A stretch of DNA of 16,119 nucleotides, from the NCBI GenBank assembly GCA_014872655.1, contig WHHJ01000044.1, positions 1-16,119 of the forward strand, read 5' to 3'. Below the pieces are notes generated by a model. The model was not told the origin of the DNA, made no database searches, and worked only from the letters and a program-made list of their open reading frames with translations. The DNA comes from Clostridia bacterium (lineage in GTDB: Bacteria; Bacillota; Clostridia; Oscillospirales; UBA644). The position numbers and the translations under genes were made by a program. Positions 1 to 6,120 of the stretch are shown one piece after another (within the stretch, counting starts at the first letter, position 1; each line of letters starts with the position of its first letter).

Positions 1-184
1 GGACATAGCGATTTAATTTGGTTGTGATGTGGGATGCCCTTATATTGGCAAGAAGTTTGATGATAATTGGGCGCTGGATGACCCAACCGGTCACGATGAC
101 GAGACGTTTAAAAGGATTATTTTAGAGATAGAGAAAAAAGTTTTTATGCTAAAAGAACAAATTCAGAAACGTAATAATTTTTAG
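1..184 (+). pseudogene. 3' remnant of arsenate reductase / LMW-phosphatase-like gene with in-frame stop
   Basis: The frame with codons starting at position 2 encodes a C-terminal segment typical of arsenate-reductase-type proteins with the low-molecular-weight tyrosine phosphatase fold. It reads GCDVGCPYIGKK, then WALDDPTG, then an amphipathic helix, and stops at TAG 182-184. The family usually has D-(I/V)-V-(I/V)-T-M-G-C just before this segment. Here the reading is D-I-A-I-stop-F-G-C, with TAA at 14-16 exactly where one residue is expected, so the homology runs through the stop. No ATG with a ribosome binding site lies between that stop and the conserved GC motif. The P-loop Cys region would lie left of the window. 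I infer a decayed gene. A base error near a contig end would look the same. Family assignment rests on about 55 residues. Confidence 0.55.
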
Positions 185-410
185 GGGTATTTACAGCGTT
201 GCAGAACTTTGGACGGTCATATGAATATCTTGAATGATTTGCGTGCGTGCCGGTTATGGTCGTTGCCCAATTTTATTGAAAAATTTTTATGTAAGCTTAT
301 ACGGAATAATTTTTTGTTGTATGTATTATTAATAGGATTGTCGTAGAGAACAGATAAGCGGTAAACAATTGCGGACAGAAAAAGTGATCGTTGTATGCTG
401 GTCAAATATA

Positions 411-452
411 AAAAAGAACAAACCGGATTTTAAACCCGGTTTGTTCTTTTTT
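411..452. terminator. Bidirectional intrinsic terminator
   Basis: A perfect 15-bp stem (412-426 with 436-450) encloses a 9-nt loop. The arms carry an A-run on the left and a T-run on the right, so the hairpin has a T-tail in both directions. It lies 43 bp past the stop of the minus-strand htrA-like gene and also downstream of the plus-strand arsenate-reductase remnant, so it serves a convergent gene pair. The stretch 185-410 shows no credible gene. Confidence 0.9.
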
Positions 453-494
453 ATTTAAAATAATCAGATATAAGTTGAATTTATGATTGGAAAA

Positions 495-1853
495 TTAGGA
501 AGCTGAGGAGCCCAATGTTACGGTAACAGAAATTTGTTCTCCGTTCCGAATTACAACCAACGTAACCGTATCTCCGATTTGTTTGGATTTGATATAATTT
601 GATAAAATATCAATGGTTTCTGTCCGTGTATCGTCTACTTTTGTAATGATATCTCCGGTTTGGATTCCGGCTGCTTCTGCCGGACCGCCTGCCATAACTT
701 CAACAACATATACTGCGCCGATAGTCTGTTCGGAGGCTCCCGTGATGCCGATAACCGGACGTTCAATAGAGCCGTTTTCAATAATTTGTTTTGCATTATT
801 TAGCATGTCATTAATTTGAATGGAAAAACAGAGACCTTCATAAACGCCGGATATTTTTACGGAGTTGATGCCAATAACCTGACCGTATAAGTTGATTAAC
901 GGTCCGCCGGAATTGCCGGAGTTAATGGCAGCATCATGTTGGATAACATTAAGGGTTAATCCTAAGGATTGGAATGTGATGTTATTTCGGAGTCCGCTGA
1001 CAATTCCTTTGGTGCAGGTGTTATAAAGATCACTGCTGTAAGGGGTTCCTATCGCAATGACTTCTTCACCCTGGACTAATTTGGAAGAATCTCCAAAGGT
1101 GGCAGCAGTAAACTGTCCTTCGATTTTTAAAACACCGGTATCGGTTGCGCTGTCATATCCGATAATCGTTGCGGTATGCTGCGCTCCGTCACTTGTGATA
1201 ACCTGGGCAGAGGTTGCGTCTGCAATAACGTGTGCATTGGTCAGGATGTATCCGTCTTCAGACATGATAACCCCGCTGCCGCTTCCGGATCCGGTCGGGC
1301 CGGAAACCAAGACCTGTACCGTACTGGGTTCTACTTTGCGGATTGCTTCTTCTGCTGTTAGTTTAGTTAAACCTTCCGCGTTGGTTTCTTCGGTCTGTTC
1401 CGGAGTATAATCGGGGGTTTGCTGTTGAACGATATTCGTATTTTGAGAAGTTGAGGATCCATCAGATTTCGTATTGTTGTATACTGCATATAAAGAGGTT
1501 GATGCAATAGCAATACTAAATGCTGTCAGAACCATACAGATAATACTGATTGTCAGCCATGGACCGGTTTTTGCGGTCTTCTTTTTTTTCGGTTTTTTGG
1601 GGGAAGGGTTATAATAACCAGCGTTATAATTATATACAGGTGGTTGTGAAGAAGTTGGTTGGTATGGTCCGGGTTGTGCTGCTGTCGATTCCGAAAAAGA
1701 AGGGGTAACGGTAGATTCTTTTTGCGGAACTTCTGTTTGCTGCATGTTGATTTCCGGATTGCTGTTTGCGGTTTCAGAATCATTTTGTGCAGGTTGTGCT
1801 TGTGGTACTTCTTCATTTGGTTGATTAGGTTGATTATTGAATTGATCTTGCAT
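495..1853 (-). CDS. htrA: HtrA/DegP-like membrane-anchored serine protease with PDZ domain
   Basis: A 452-residue trypsin-like serine protease of the HtrA (S1C) family, which degrades or processes misfolded proteins outside the membrane. Residues 1-90 are rich in Pro, Gln and Asn and end in a Lys-rich stop-transfer patch. One membrane segment follows (about 97-125), then the protease domain and a C-terminal PDZ domain (about 367-449). The catalytic triad is visible: His208 (TNAHVI), Asp238 (SATDTGVLKI) and Ser315 (NSGNSGGPL). The motif before the serine reads HDAAIN rather than the commoner TDAAIN. Start: an ATG exists 30 nt upstream (1883), but it sits almost on the predicted transcription start and has no ribosome binding site. 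The ATG at 1853 follows GGGAGGG with suitable spacing. It lies 75 bp downstream of the GNAT gene and is followed by a strong terminator. The family call is secure; the substrate is unknown. Confidence 0.93.
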   Translation of the reverse strand: MQDQFNNQPNQPNEEVPQAQPAQNDSETANSNPEINMQQTEVPQKESTVTPSFSESTAAQPGPYQPTSSQPPVYNYNAGYYNPSPKKPKKKKTAKTGPWLTISIICMVLTAFSIAIASTSLYAVYNNTKSDGSSTSQNTNIVQQQTPDYTPEQTEETNAEGLTKLTAEEAIRKVEPSTVQVLVSGPTGSGSGSGVIMSEDGYILTNAHVIADATSAQVITSDGAQHTATIIGYDSATDTGVLKIEGQFTAATFGDSSKLVQGEEVIAIGTPYSSDLYNTCTKGIVSGLRNNITFQSLGLTLNVIQHDAAINSGNSGGPLINLYGQVIGINSVKISGVYEGLCFSIQINDMLNNAKQIIENGSIERPVIGITGASEQTIGAVYVVEVMAGGPAEAAGIQTGDIITKVDDTRTETIDILSNYIKSKQIGDTVTLVVIRNGEQISVTVTLGSSAS

Positions 1854-1890
1854 AAAAATCCCTCCCGGATTTGTAATTTTCATTGTTTTT

Positions 1891-1896
1891 ATTATA
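1891..1896 (-). promoter_or_regulatory. -10 element of the htrA-like gene promoter
   Basis: The minus strand reads TATAAT here, 37 nt upstream of the chosen htrA start. No good -35 lies at 17 bp. ATGACA is present but about 22 bp away, so either the promoter is weak or activated, or only the -10 is meaningful. A transcription start near 1884 would exclude the upstream ATG at 1883. Confidence 0.5.
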
Positions 1897-1928
1897 CACT
1901 TTTGTTTTAAGCAAATATTGTCATAAAT

Positions 1929-2507
1929 TTATGAATTTTGTGGCAGGCGGAATTCTTCGGATAAAATAGAAAACACATCAATGTCTTGAAATTGGTTGTT
2001 CATTTTAATATGTTTGCGCAGCGTCCCTTCATAAGTCATGCCCAAATGTTGAAGCAGTTGTTTGCATGCGTTGTTTTCTGATGTACACAATCCGCTGACT
2101 TTATTTAATTTTAAAGTGTGAAAAGCAAAGTCTAAAACAAGCAGCGCGCTTTCCGTAGCAAATCCGTTTCGCCAGCAATCTTCTGCCAGCCAGAATCCGA
2201 TTTCAGCATATCGATTTGTAACAGAAAAATCGTGCAGGTTGATTACGCCAATGGCTCGATTGTCTGATTTACGCTCAATGACCCAGTCGGTACAGGTATG
2301 ATTATCATATCGGGTGATAAGCATATTTACAAAGCCCAATGTTTCCAGATGAGTTTTATGTGCATGCCACACTTCATAAAGACATACTTTTGGATTATGC
2401 ATACAGATAAACAGATCTTCAACATCTGTCAGGTACGCTCTTCTTAAAGAGAGTCTGGGGCTATTTAGTGTGGGCAGCGGGCGAAAATGTTTTAAAAAAG
2501 TAGTCAT
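1929..2507 (-). CDS. GNAT-family N-acetyltransferase (RimJ/RimL-like)
   Basis: A 192-residue acetyltransferase that transfers an acetyl group from acetyl-CoA to an amine, often a protein N-terminus in this subgroup. It opens with the usual subgroup pattern of a TPRL-like strand (NSPRLSLRRAYLTD, about 15-28). The IGVINLH strand and EIGFWLAEDCWRNGFATE follow (about 86-119), the latter containing the acetyl-CoA-binding loop R113-N-G-F-A117. The downstream segment with N-x-A-C-K-Q-L-L-x-x-L-G-M is also typical. An upstream in-frame ATG at 2561 lies upstream of the predicted promoter, so the ATG at 2507, preceded by AGGAT, is preferred. The gene is divergent from the 2654 operon and lies upstream of the htrA-like gene on the same strand. 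The acceptor substrate cannot be told. Confidence 0.88.
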   Translation of the reverse strand: MTTFLKHFRPLPTLNSPRLSLRRAYLTDVEDLFICMHNPKVCLYEVWHAHKTHLETLGFVNMLITRYDNHTCTDWVIERKSDNRAIGVINLHDFSVTNRYAEIGFWLAEDCWRNGFATESALLVLDFAFHTLKLNKVSGLCTSENNACKQLLQHLGMTYEGTLRKHIKMNNQFQDIDVFSILSEEFRLPQNS

Positions 2508-2529
2508 TTTTTTATCCTGTTTTTTTCTT

Positions 2530-2558
2530 ATTTTATCATAAAAACACTCTTGTGTAAA
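2530..2558 (-). promoter_or_regulatory. Promoter of the GNAT gene
   Basis: On the minus strand TTTACA (2553-2558) and TAAAAT (2530-2535) are separated by 17 bp, and TG-N precedes the -10, giving an extended -10. The predicted start near 2523 leaves a leader of about 16 nt before the ATG at 2507. A CTTGT-N4-ACAAG inverted repeat (2549-2562) overlaps the -35 and could be an operator. Confidence 0.7.
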
Positions 2559-2588
2559 CAAGAAAAATAGAAAAAGTCTTCAACGTTG

Positions 2589-2617
2589 TTGAAATAATTA
2601 AAAAAATGAGATATAAT
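2589..2617 (+). promoter_or_regulatory. Promoter of the 2654-4452 operon
   Basis: TTGAAA (2589-2594) and a perfect TATAAT (2612-2617) are separated by 17 bp. The predicted transcription start is near 2624. This rules out an in-frame ATG at 2606 and supports the ATG at 2654. A perfect TTCAAC-GTT-GTTGAA inverted repeat (2579-2593) overlaps the -35. Confidence 0.8.
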
Positions 2618-2653
2618 AACATCAGGAAAAACAAAAAAATTGTGGTGATATTT

Positions 2654-3019
2654 ATGAAAGGCGCAGGGATAAGAGGACTTTTGGTTTCACTTCTTTTTGC
2701 AGCGGCTTTCTGCTGCATATTGTGGATCAGTTTAAGTTTGGATGAATCGGCAGAAACAACAAATGAGATGAAAACGGCATTAGTGGTTTCGTTAGATCAA
2801 TCATATTCTAAAGCAGATGTTGCGCAGAGCGATGAGGAGGCAGAAAACAAACAGGGGGCAGAAATAGTATATTATACTTTTTTTGAAGAAAAGTATCATT
2901 CTTGCGCCGATTGTGAGCAAATTGACAAAGCGTTTGAAGTCCCTTCGGCCACGCTTGAGCAGGCAGAGAAAATGGGTTTAAAACCCTGTCTGTCTTGTCA
3001 AAAAATTAATCAAAAATAG
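2654..3019 (+). CDS. Small membrane-anchored protein with Ada-like Cys (zinc) motif
   Basis: A 121-residue protein of unknown function. Residues 7-29 form one hydrophobic segment with a Lys/Arg-containing start, so it is either a signal anchor or a signal peptide. A polar acidic linker follows to about residue 70. The C-terminus carries Y81-H82-S-C84-x2-C87, then a spacer with AEKMG, then K-P111-C112-x2-C115. This order (YH, Cys pair, E/A-rich helix with G, P-C-x-x-C) resembles the short metal-binding modules related to the Ada N-terminal zinc site. I infer metal binding on the outer face of the membrane. The start at 2654 follows GGTGAT and lies downstream of the promoter. It is first in an operon with the PHP gene, 9 bp away. 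No catalytic domain is visible, and a redox role for the Cys residues is an alternative. Confidence 0.75.
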   Translation: MKGAGIRGLLVSLLFAAAFCCILWISLSLDESAETTNEMKTALVVSLDQSYSKADVAQSDEEAENKQGAEIVYYTFFEEKYHSCADCEQIDKAFEVPSATLEQAEKMGLKPCLSCQKINQK

Positions 3020-3028
3020 AGGGATAGA

Positions 3029-3712
3029 ATGGAGTTTATTTATAAAATTGAAACTCATGCACATACCGCAGAGTCCAGTCCTTGTTCGCGTTTGTCTGCC
3101 GAACAGTTGATTGGCGCTTACGCGCAAGCCGGTTATGCAGGGGTTGTGGTGACGGATCATTTGCGATTTGGTTATACGGTGTTTGCAAAAAATCGTCCAG
3201 ATGAGCAAATCCATAAGTTTTTAGCTGGATATGACGCAGCTTGTGCGGCTGGAGAAAAATACGGTGTAAAAGTATATTTAGGAGCAGAATTATATTTTGA
3301 ACAAGATCCTCAAAAAGAGTTTTTGGTTTATGGCGCAGATTCGAATTTTTTAAGGGATAGTTTGCCTTTTCTTACGGGAAGTTTAGAGCATTTTTATTCG
3401 TTTGCTGTTTCCCGAGGCGTTTTGGTTGTTCATGCGCATCCGTATCGTTATACGGATTATCCGGCCAATCCGGTTTTTGTAGATGGGGCCGAGGTGTATA
3501 ATTTGCATCCGGGACATCGTTCTCGTAATGAGTTGGCTTTGGATTATGCAAAGAAGAATCATTTGATTCCATTATCCGGATCTGATGCCCATGAATTGCA
3601 TCATGTCGGACGAGGCGGAATTCGAACAGCTTTTATTCCGACGGATGTTTTGGAATTGCGAGACTTGATTCAATGCAGAGAATATCAACTGATTACGGGG
3701 GAAGAAAAATGA
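3029..3712 (+). CDS. PHP-domain metallophosphoesterase (histidinol-phosphatase/polymerase-associated fold)
   Basis: A 227-residue PHP-superfamily protein, a metal-dependent phosphoesterase fold. The metal-ligand motifs appear in order: H10-x-H12 (THAHT), V41-T-D43-H44, E87 (GAELYFE), H135-x-H137 (VVHAHPYR) and D186-x-H188 (SGSDAHE). The full motif set suggests an active enzyme. It is shorter than classical HisK-type histidinol phosphatase (about 260 residues) and no histidine-biosynthesis genes are near, so I do not call it histidinol phosphatase. The start is supported by AGAGGGA at the right distance. Its stop overlaps the start of the esterase gene by 4 bp (ATGA), which indicates translational coupling. 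It probably hydrolyses a small phosphorylated metabolite; the substrate is unknown. Confidence 0.87.
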   Translation: MEFIYKIETHAHTAESSPCSRLSAEQLIGAYAQAGYAGVVVTDHLRFGYTVFAKNRPDEQIHKFLAGYDAACAAGEKYGVKVYLGAELYFEQDPQKEFLVYGADSNFLRDSLPFLTGSLEHFYSFAVSRGVLVVHAHPYRYTDYPANPVFVDGAEVYNLHPGHRSRNELALDYAKKNHLIPLSGSDAHELHHVGRGGIRTAFIPTDVLELRDLIQCREYQLITGEEK

Positions 3713-4452
3713 ACACATATTTAAAAATGAATACCTGGTCGGACAGTCTGGGTATGTGTATTCCTGTAGATATTTTAATGCCGAACAGTTTGCTGCGTGG
3801 GCAGAAGGCGGCGAAAGTGATGTATCTTTTACATGGGCTTTCGGACGATGAAACTGTTTGGGCGCGGCGGACAAATTTAGAAATGCACGTAGACGGGCGG
3901 GGACTATGCGTTGTTATGCCTACGGTGCATCGGTCTTTTTACACTAATATAGATCAGGGCCCTCAATACTGGACTTATATTTCTGAGGAGCTTCCCGAAA
4001 TTATAGGGCGTTTTTTGCGCGTTTCTTCTGCTCGGGAAGATACGTTTGCGGCAGGCATTTCTATGGGTGGCTATGGAGCTGTAAAACTTGGATTGCGCTG
4101 CCCGGAGCGATTTTGTGCGGTTGCACCGATTTCCGGGGCGCTTGATATGAAAAACCAAACCAATCTTTTGGTTGAATATGAAAGTATTTTCGGCAAACAA
4201 ATCAAGCCGGAAGACGATGTGATGCAGTTGTTGGATCGGTGTGCACCGTCTAAAGAAAAGCCGCGTATCATTCAGTTTTGCGGGGTGGACGACTTTTTGC
4301 GCAATGATAACATTGCTTTTTATCAAAAGGCTCAACAGCTCGGCTATGATATTACATATACGGAGGAGCATGGGAACCATGGATGGAGTTATTGGGACCA
4401 TGTGATTTTGCAGGTGTTGGATGTTTTATGTCCAAGACCGGAAACGGTTTGA
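3709..4452 (+). CDS. Alpha/beta-hydrolase esterase (esterase D / tributyrin esterase-like)
   Basis: A 247-residue serine esterase of the Esterase D/S-formylglutathione-hydrolase-like family, which includes small-ester and acetyl-xylan esterases. The oxyanion region reads YLLHGLSDDETVW (about 39-51). The nucleophile elbow is G116-I-S118-M-G120, followed by GYGAVKLGLRCPERF. The acid is D194 or D195 (GVDDFLRND) and the base is H224 (EEHGNHGWSYWD). No signal peptide is seen, so it is cytoplasmic. The chosen ATG overlaps the stop of the PHP gene and is preceded by GGGGGAAG. An in-frame ATG at 3673 lies inside the PHP gene without a good ribosome binding site. Length and motifs match the family. 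The natural ester is not evident. Confidence 0.9.
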   Translation: MNTYLKMNTWSDSLGMCIPVDILMPNSLLRGQKAAKVMYLLHGLSDDETVWARRTNLEMHVDGRGLCVVMPTVHRSFYTNIDQGPQYWTYISEELPEIIGRFLRVSSAREDTFAAGISMGGYGAVKLGLRCPERFCAVAPISGALDMKNQTNLLVEYESIFGKQIKPEDDVMQLLDRCAPSKEKPRIIQFCGVDDFLRNDNIAFYQKAQQLGYDITYTEEHGNHGWSYWDHVILQVLDVLCPRPETV

Positions 4453-4491
4453 TAAAATCGGCATCTGGCTGCATTTTTATGGAATGGCTTT

Positions 4492-4519
4492 GATTTAAAT
4501 TGGGATTTAAATTGGGATT
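4492..4519. repeat. 12-nt tandem direct repeat upstream of the operon promoter
   Basis: The unit GATTTAAATTGG occurs twice in direct succession (4492-4503 and 4504-4515), and a third copy begins (GATT at 4516). Each unit contains the palindrome ATTTAAAT. The block ends about 77 bp before the -35 of the twelve-gene operon. It may be an upstream regulator or UP-like element, or simple AT-rich slippage. The rest of the 4453-4653 gap shows only the promoter. Confidence 0.7.
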
Positions 4520-4596
4520 TTTTCTGTGTGGAAATCGGGCTTGGGTGAGGGAATTTTTCAAAAATATGAACAATGCGTGTTTTTGGGATACAACCC

Positions 4597-4625
4597 TTGA
4601 CTTTTTATGGTATATATGCTAAAAT
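4597..4625 (+). promoter_or_regulatory. Promoter of the twelve-gene operon
   Basis: TTGACT (4597-4602) is followed after exactly 17 bp by TAAAAT (4620-4625), with TGC immediately before it forming an extended -10. Transcription should start near 4632. That leaves a leader of about 30 nt before the ATG at 4662, too short for a typical riboswitch. Confidence 0.82.
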
Positions 4626-4661
4626 CAACATGTGAAAATTTTAGAATAGGAGTTGTTTAAT

Positions 4662-5936
4662 ATGGCTGAAAAAACAGATGGCGCAATGAACGGTTCGGGC
4701 ATTGTAGACCTGGGCTTTCCGATGTGGCCGCAATTCAATCCCGTTACATATGATGATGTTGTAGAGACTTTGAAAAGCGGTAAAGTAAGTTACTGGACCG
4801 GTAAAAGAGGTATGGAGTTCGAACAGAAATGGGCGGACTGGTGTGGTGTGAAAAATGCAATTTCCTGTACAAACGGTACAGCGGCTCTTCACATCGCGAT
4901 TGCTTCGTTGAATATCGGCCCTGGCGATGAAGTGATTGTTCCTTCTTACAGCTTTATCGCGTCTTCTTTTGCAATCGTTCAAGCCGGTGCTATTCCGGTA
5001 TTCTGCGATGTTACGGATGATCATACAATTGATCCTGCTAAGATCGAAGAATTGATTACACCCAGAACCAAGGGCATTGTTGTGGTTCATTTGTACGGTG
5101 TTATGTGCGATATGGGCCCGATCATGGAAATCGCTAAAAAACACAACTTGAAAGTGATCGAAGACTGTGCACAGTGCTTCGGTGGTGTGTACAAGGGCAA
5201 AAAATCCGGTACAATCGGTGATGTTGGATGCTTTAGCTTCTGCCAGTCCAAACACTTTACAACCGGCGGCGAAGGCGGTATGGTTGTTACCGACGATGAC
5301 GATTTGGCATGGGAATGCCGTTCGTTCCGTGACCACGGTTATAATGTAAAACAACGTATGAACCTGTTGGCAATGGAAGAAGCTCTGCCGTACGTTCATG
5401 AAAGAGTCGGCTTCAATTACCGTATGACAGAGATGCAGTCTGTAATCGGTATCCACGAGCTTGAAAGATTCGATAACTGGAATCTTGCCCGCAGAAAGAA
5501 ATATGCAAAAATGTATGATGAAGCTTTTGCCGGTGTAGACGGAATCGCAAAACTGCCTGTTAATACCGAAGAAAGACAAAATGCATACTGGTGGTACCCG
5601 ATCAATTTGGATTCGGATCGCGTTGCAATTGATGCTAAAGAGTTTACAAAGAAACTGGCAGCAGAGAAAATTCCCTGCTCTGGTATTTTGTGGCCGGAAG
5701 CATATTTGGAGAATGCATATAAGAACCATGTTGGTTTTGGTACTGCTAAATTCCCGTTTGAATCGAAAGAATACACCGACCCGAAAGCGGTTGATTATGA
5801 TAAGAATCTTTGCCCGAATGCAAAGAGACTGCGTGGCGTAACCGTATCGCTGTTCCTGCATCCGTCTTGGGAAGAAGTTCACATTCAACGTTGCATTGAT
5901 GTATTTAAGAAGATCTTGAGCGAGAACCTGAAGTAA
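4662..5936 (+). CDS. DegT/DnrJ/EryC1/StrS-family PLP-dependent sugar aminotransferase
   Basis: A 424-residue member of the DegT/DnrJ/EryC1/StrS family. These enzymes transfer an amino group, usually from Glu or Gln, to a keto sugar or keto cyclitol using PLP. Visible motifs are the T70-N-G-T phosphate-binding loop (CTNGTAALH), PSYSFIASS (94-102), E167-D168-C-A-Q (Asp contacts the pyridine nitrogen), and SFCQSK197HFTTGGEGG with Lys197 as the Schiff-base lysine. RDHG and NYRMTEMQ follow, as is usual. The length matches aminocyclitol-type members such as scyllo-inosose aminotransferases better than the roughly 370-residue nucleotide-sugar types. The ATG follows AGGAG at 9 nt. A TTG at 4653 touches the ribosome binding site and is rejected. 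First gene of the operon, it is followed by a hairpin. The substrate is inferred only at the level of a keto sugar or cyclitol. Confidence 0.92.
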   Translation: MAEKTDGAMNGSGIVDLGFPMWPQFNPVTYDDVVETLKSGKVSYWTGKRGMEFEQKWADWCGVKNAISCTNGTAALHIAIASLNIGPGDEVIVPSYSFIASSFAIVQAGAIPVFCDVTDDHTIDPAKIEELITPRTKGIVVVHLYGVMCDMGPIMEIAKKHNLKVIEDCAQCFGGVYKGKKSGTIGDVGCFSFCQSKHFTTGGEGGMVVTDDDDLAWECRSFRDHGYNVKQRMNLLAMEEALPYVHERVGFNYRMTEMQSVIGIHELERFDNWNLARRKKYAKMYDEAFAGVDGIAKLPVNTEERQNAYWWYPINLDSDRVAIDAKEFTKKLAAEKIPCSGILWPEAYLENAYKNHVGFGTAKFPFESKEYTDPKAVDYDKNLCPNAKRLRGVTVSLFLHPSWEEVHIQRCIDVFKKILSENLK

Positions 5937-5954
5937 TTTAAGGTTTTTCAGAAG

Positions 5955-5984
5955 CAGAGGGAGGGCATTATGCCCCTCCCTCTG
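5955..5984 (+). other. Intercistronic GC-rich hairpin without T-tract
   Basis: A perfect 11-bp stem (5955-5965 with 5974-5984) encloses an 8-nt loop, 18 bp after the aminotransferase stop. It is followed by TGTAAATATT, not by a T-run. It is therefore more likely a 3'-end stabiliser, processing site or leaky attenuator than a full terminator. Confidence 0.8.
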
Positions 5985-6012
5985 TGTAAATATTTGACGC
6001 TGTCTTTTCTAC

Positions 6013-6077
6013 CCACAAAAGCAGATAATCAAGTGGTTTGGATGTATTATTTGTGTTGTTTTTATCTGTTTTTGTGG
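6013..6077. repeat. 16-nt inverted repeat with 33-nt spacer in the leader of the Gfo/Idh gene
   Basis: The arms 6013-6028 and 6062-6077 are complementary at 15 of 16 positions, and the mismatch becomes a G-U pair in RNA. The right arm ends 27 bp before the AAAGGAG ribosome binding site. In the polycistronic mRNA this would form a long stem with a 33-nt loop. In DNA it could be a paired protein-binding site. No T-tract follows it. Confidence 0.75.
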
Positions 6078-6120
6078 ATAGGAAAGAAATCGAATCTGAA
6101 TATTAAAGGAGATTTTTACG

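Noticed and set aside
217..405. 62-codon minus-strand reading frame between the arsenate-reductase remnant and the terminator
   Set aside because: No ribosome binding site, promoter or recognisable composition, so it looks like chance.
3029..3712. Histidinol phosphatase (HisK)
   Set aside because: The PHP motifs are shared by many phosphoesterases, the protein is shorter than HisK, and no his genes are near.
4653..4661. TTG start for the aminotransferase, adding three residues
   Set aside because: The TTG directly abuts the AGGAG ribosome binding site. The ATG at 4662 has proper spacing.
4626..4661. Riboswitch in the operon leader
   Set aside because: The predicted leader is only about 30 nt, too short for a known riboswitch class, and no fold is evident.
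4641..5888. Long open reading frame on the minus strand opposite the aminotransferase gene (a similar one lies opposite the Gfo/Idh gene, 6103-7158)
   Set aside because: Cys/His/Phe-rich translation without domains, no ribosome binding site, and exactly antisense to genes with clear catalytic motifs. They are codon-composition shadows.
5955..5984. Transcription terminator after the aminotransferase
   Set aside because: The stem is good, but no T-tract follows, so full termination is unlikely. Kept as an intercistronic hairpin.
5994..6029. Internal promoter before the Gfo/Idh gene (TTGACG with GATAAT)
   Set aside because: The spacing is 24 bp, too long for a sigma-A promoter, and nothing resembling a -10 lies at 16-18 bp.
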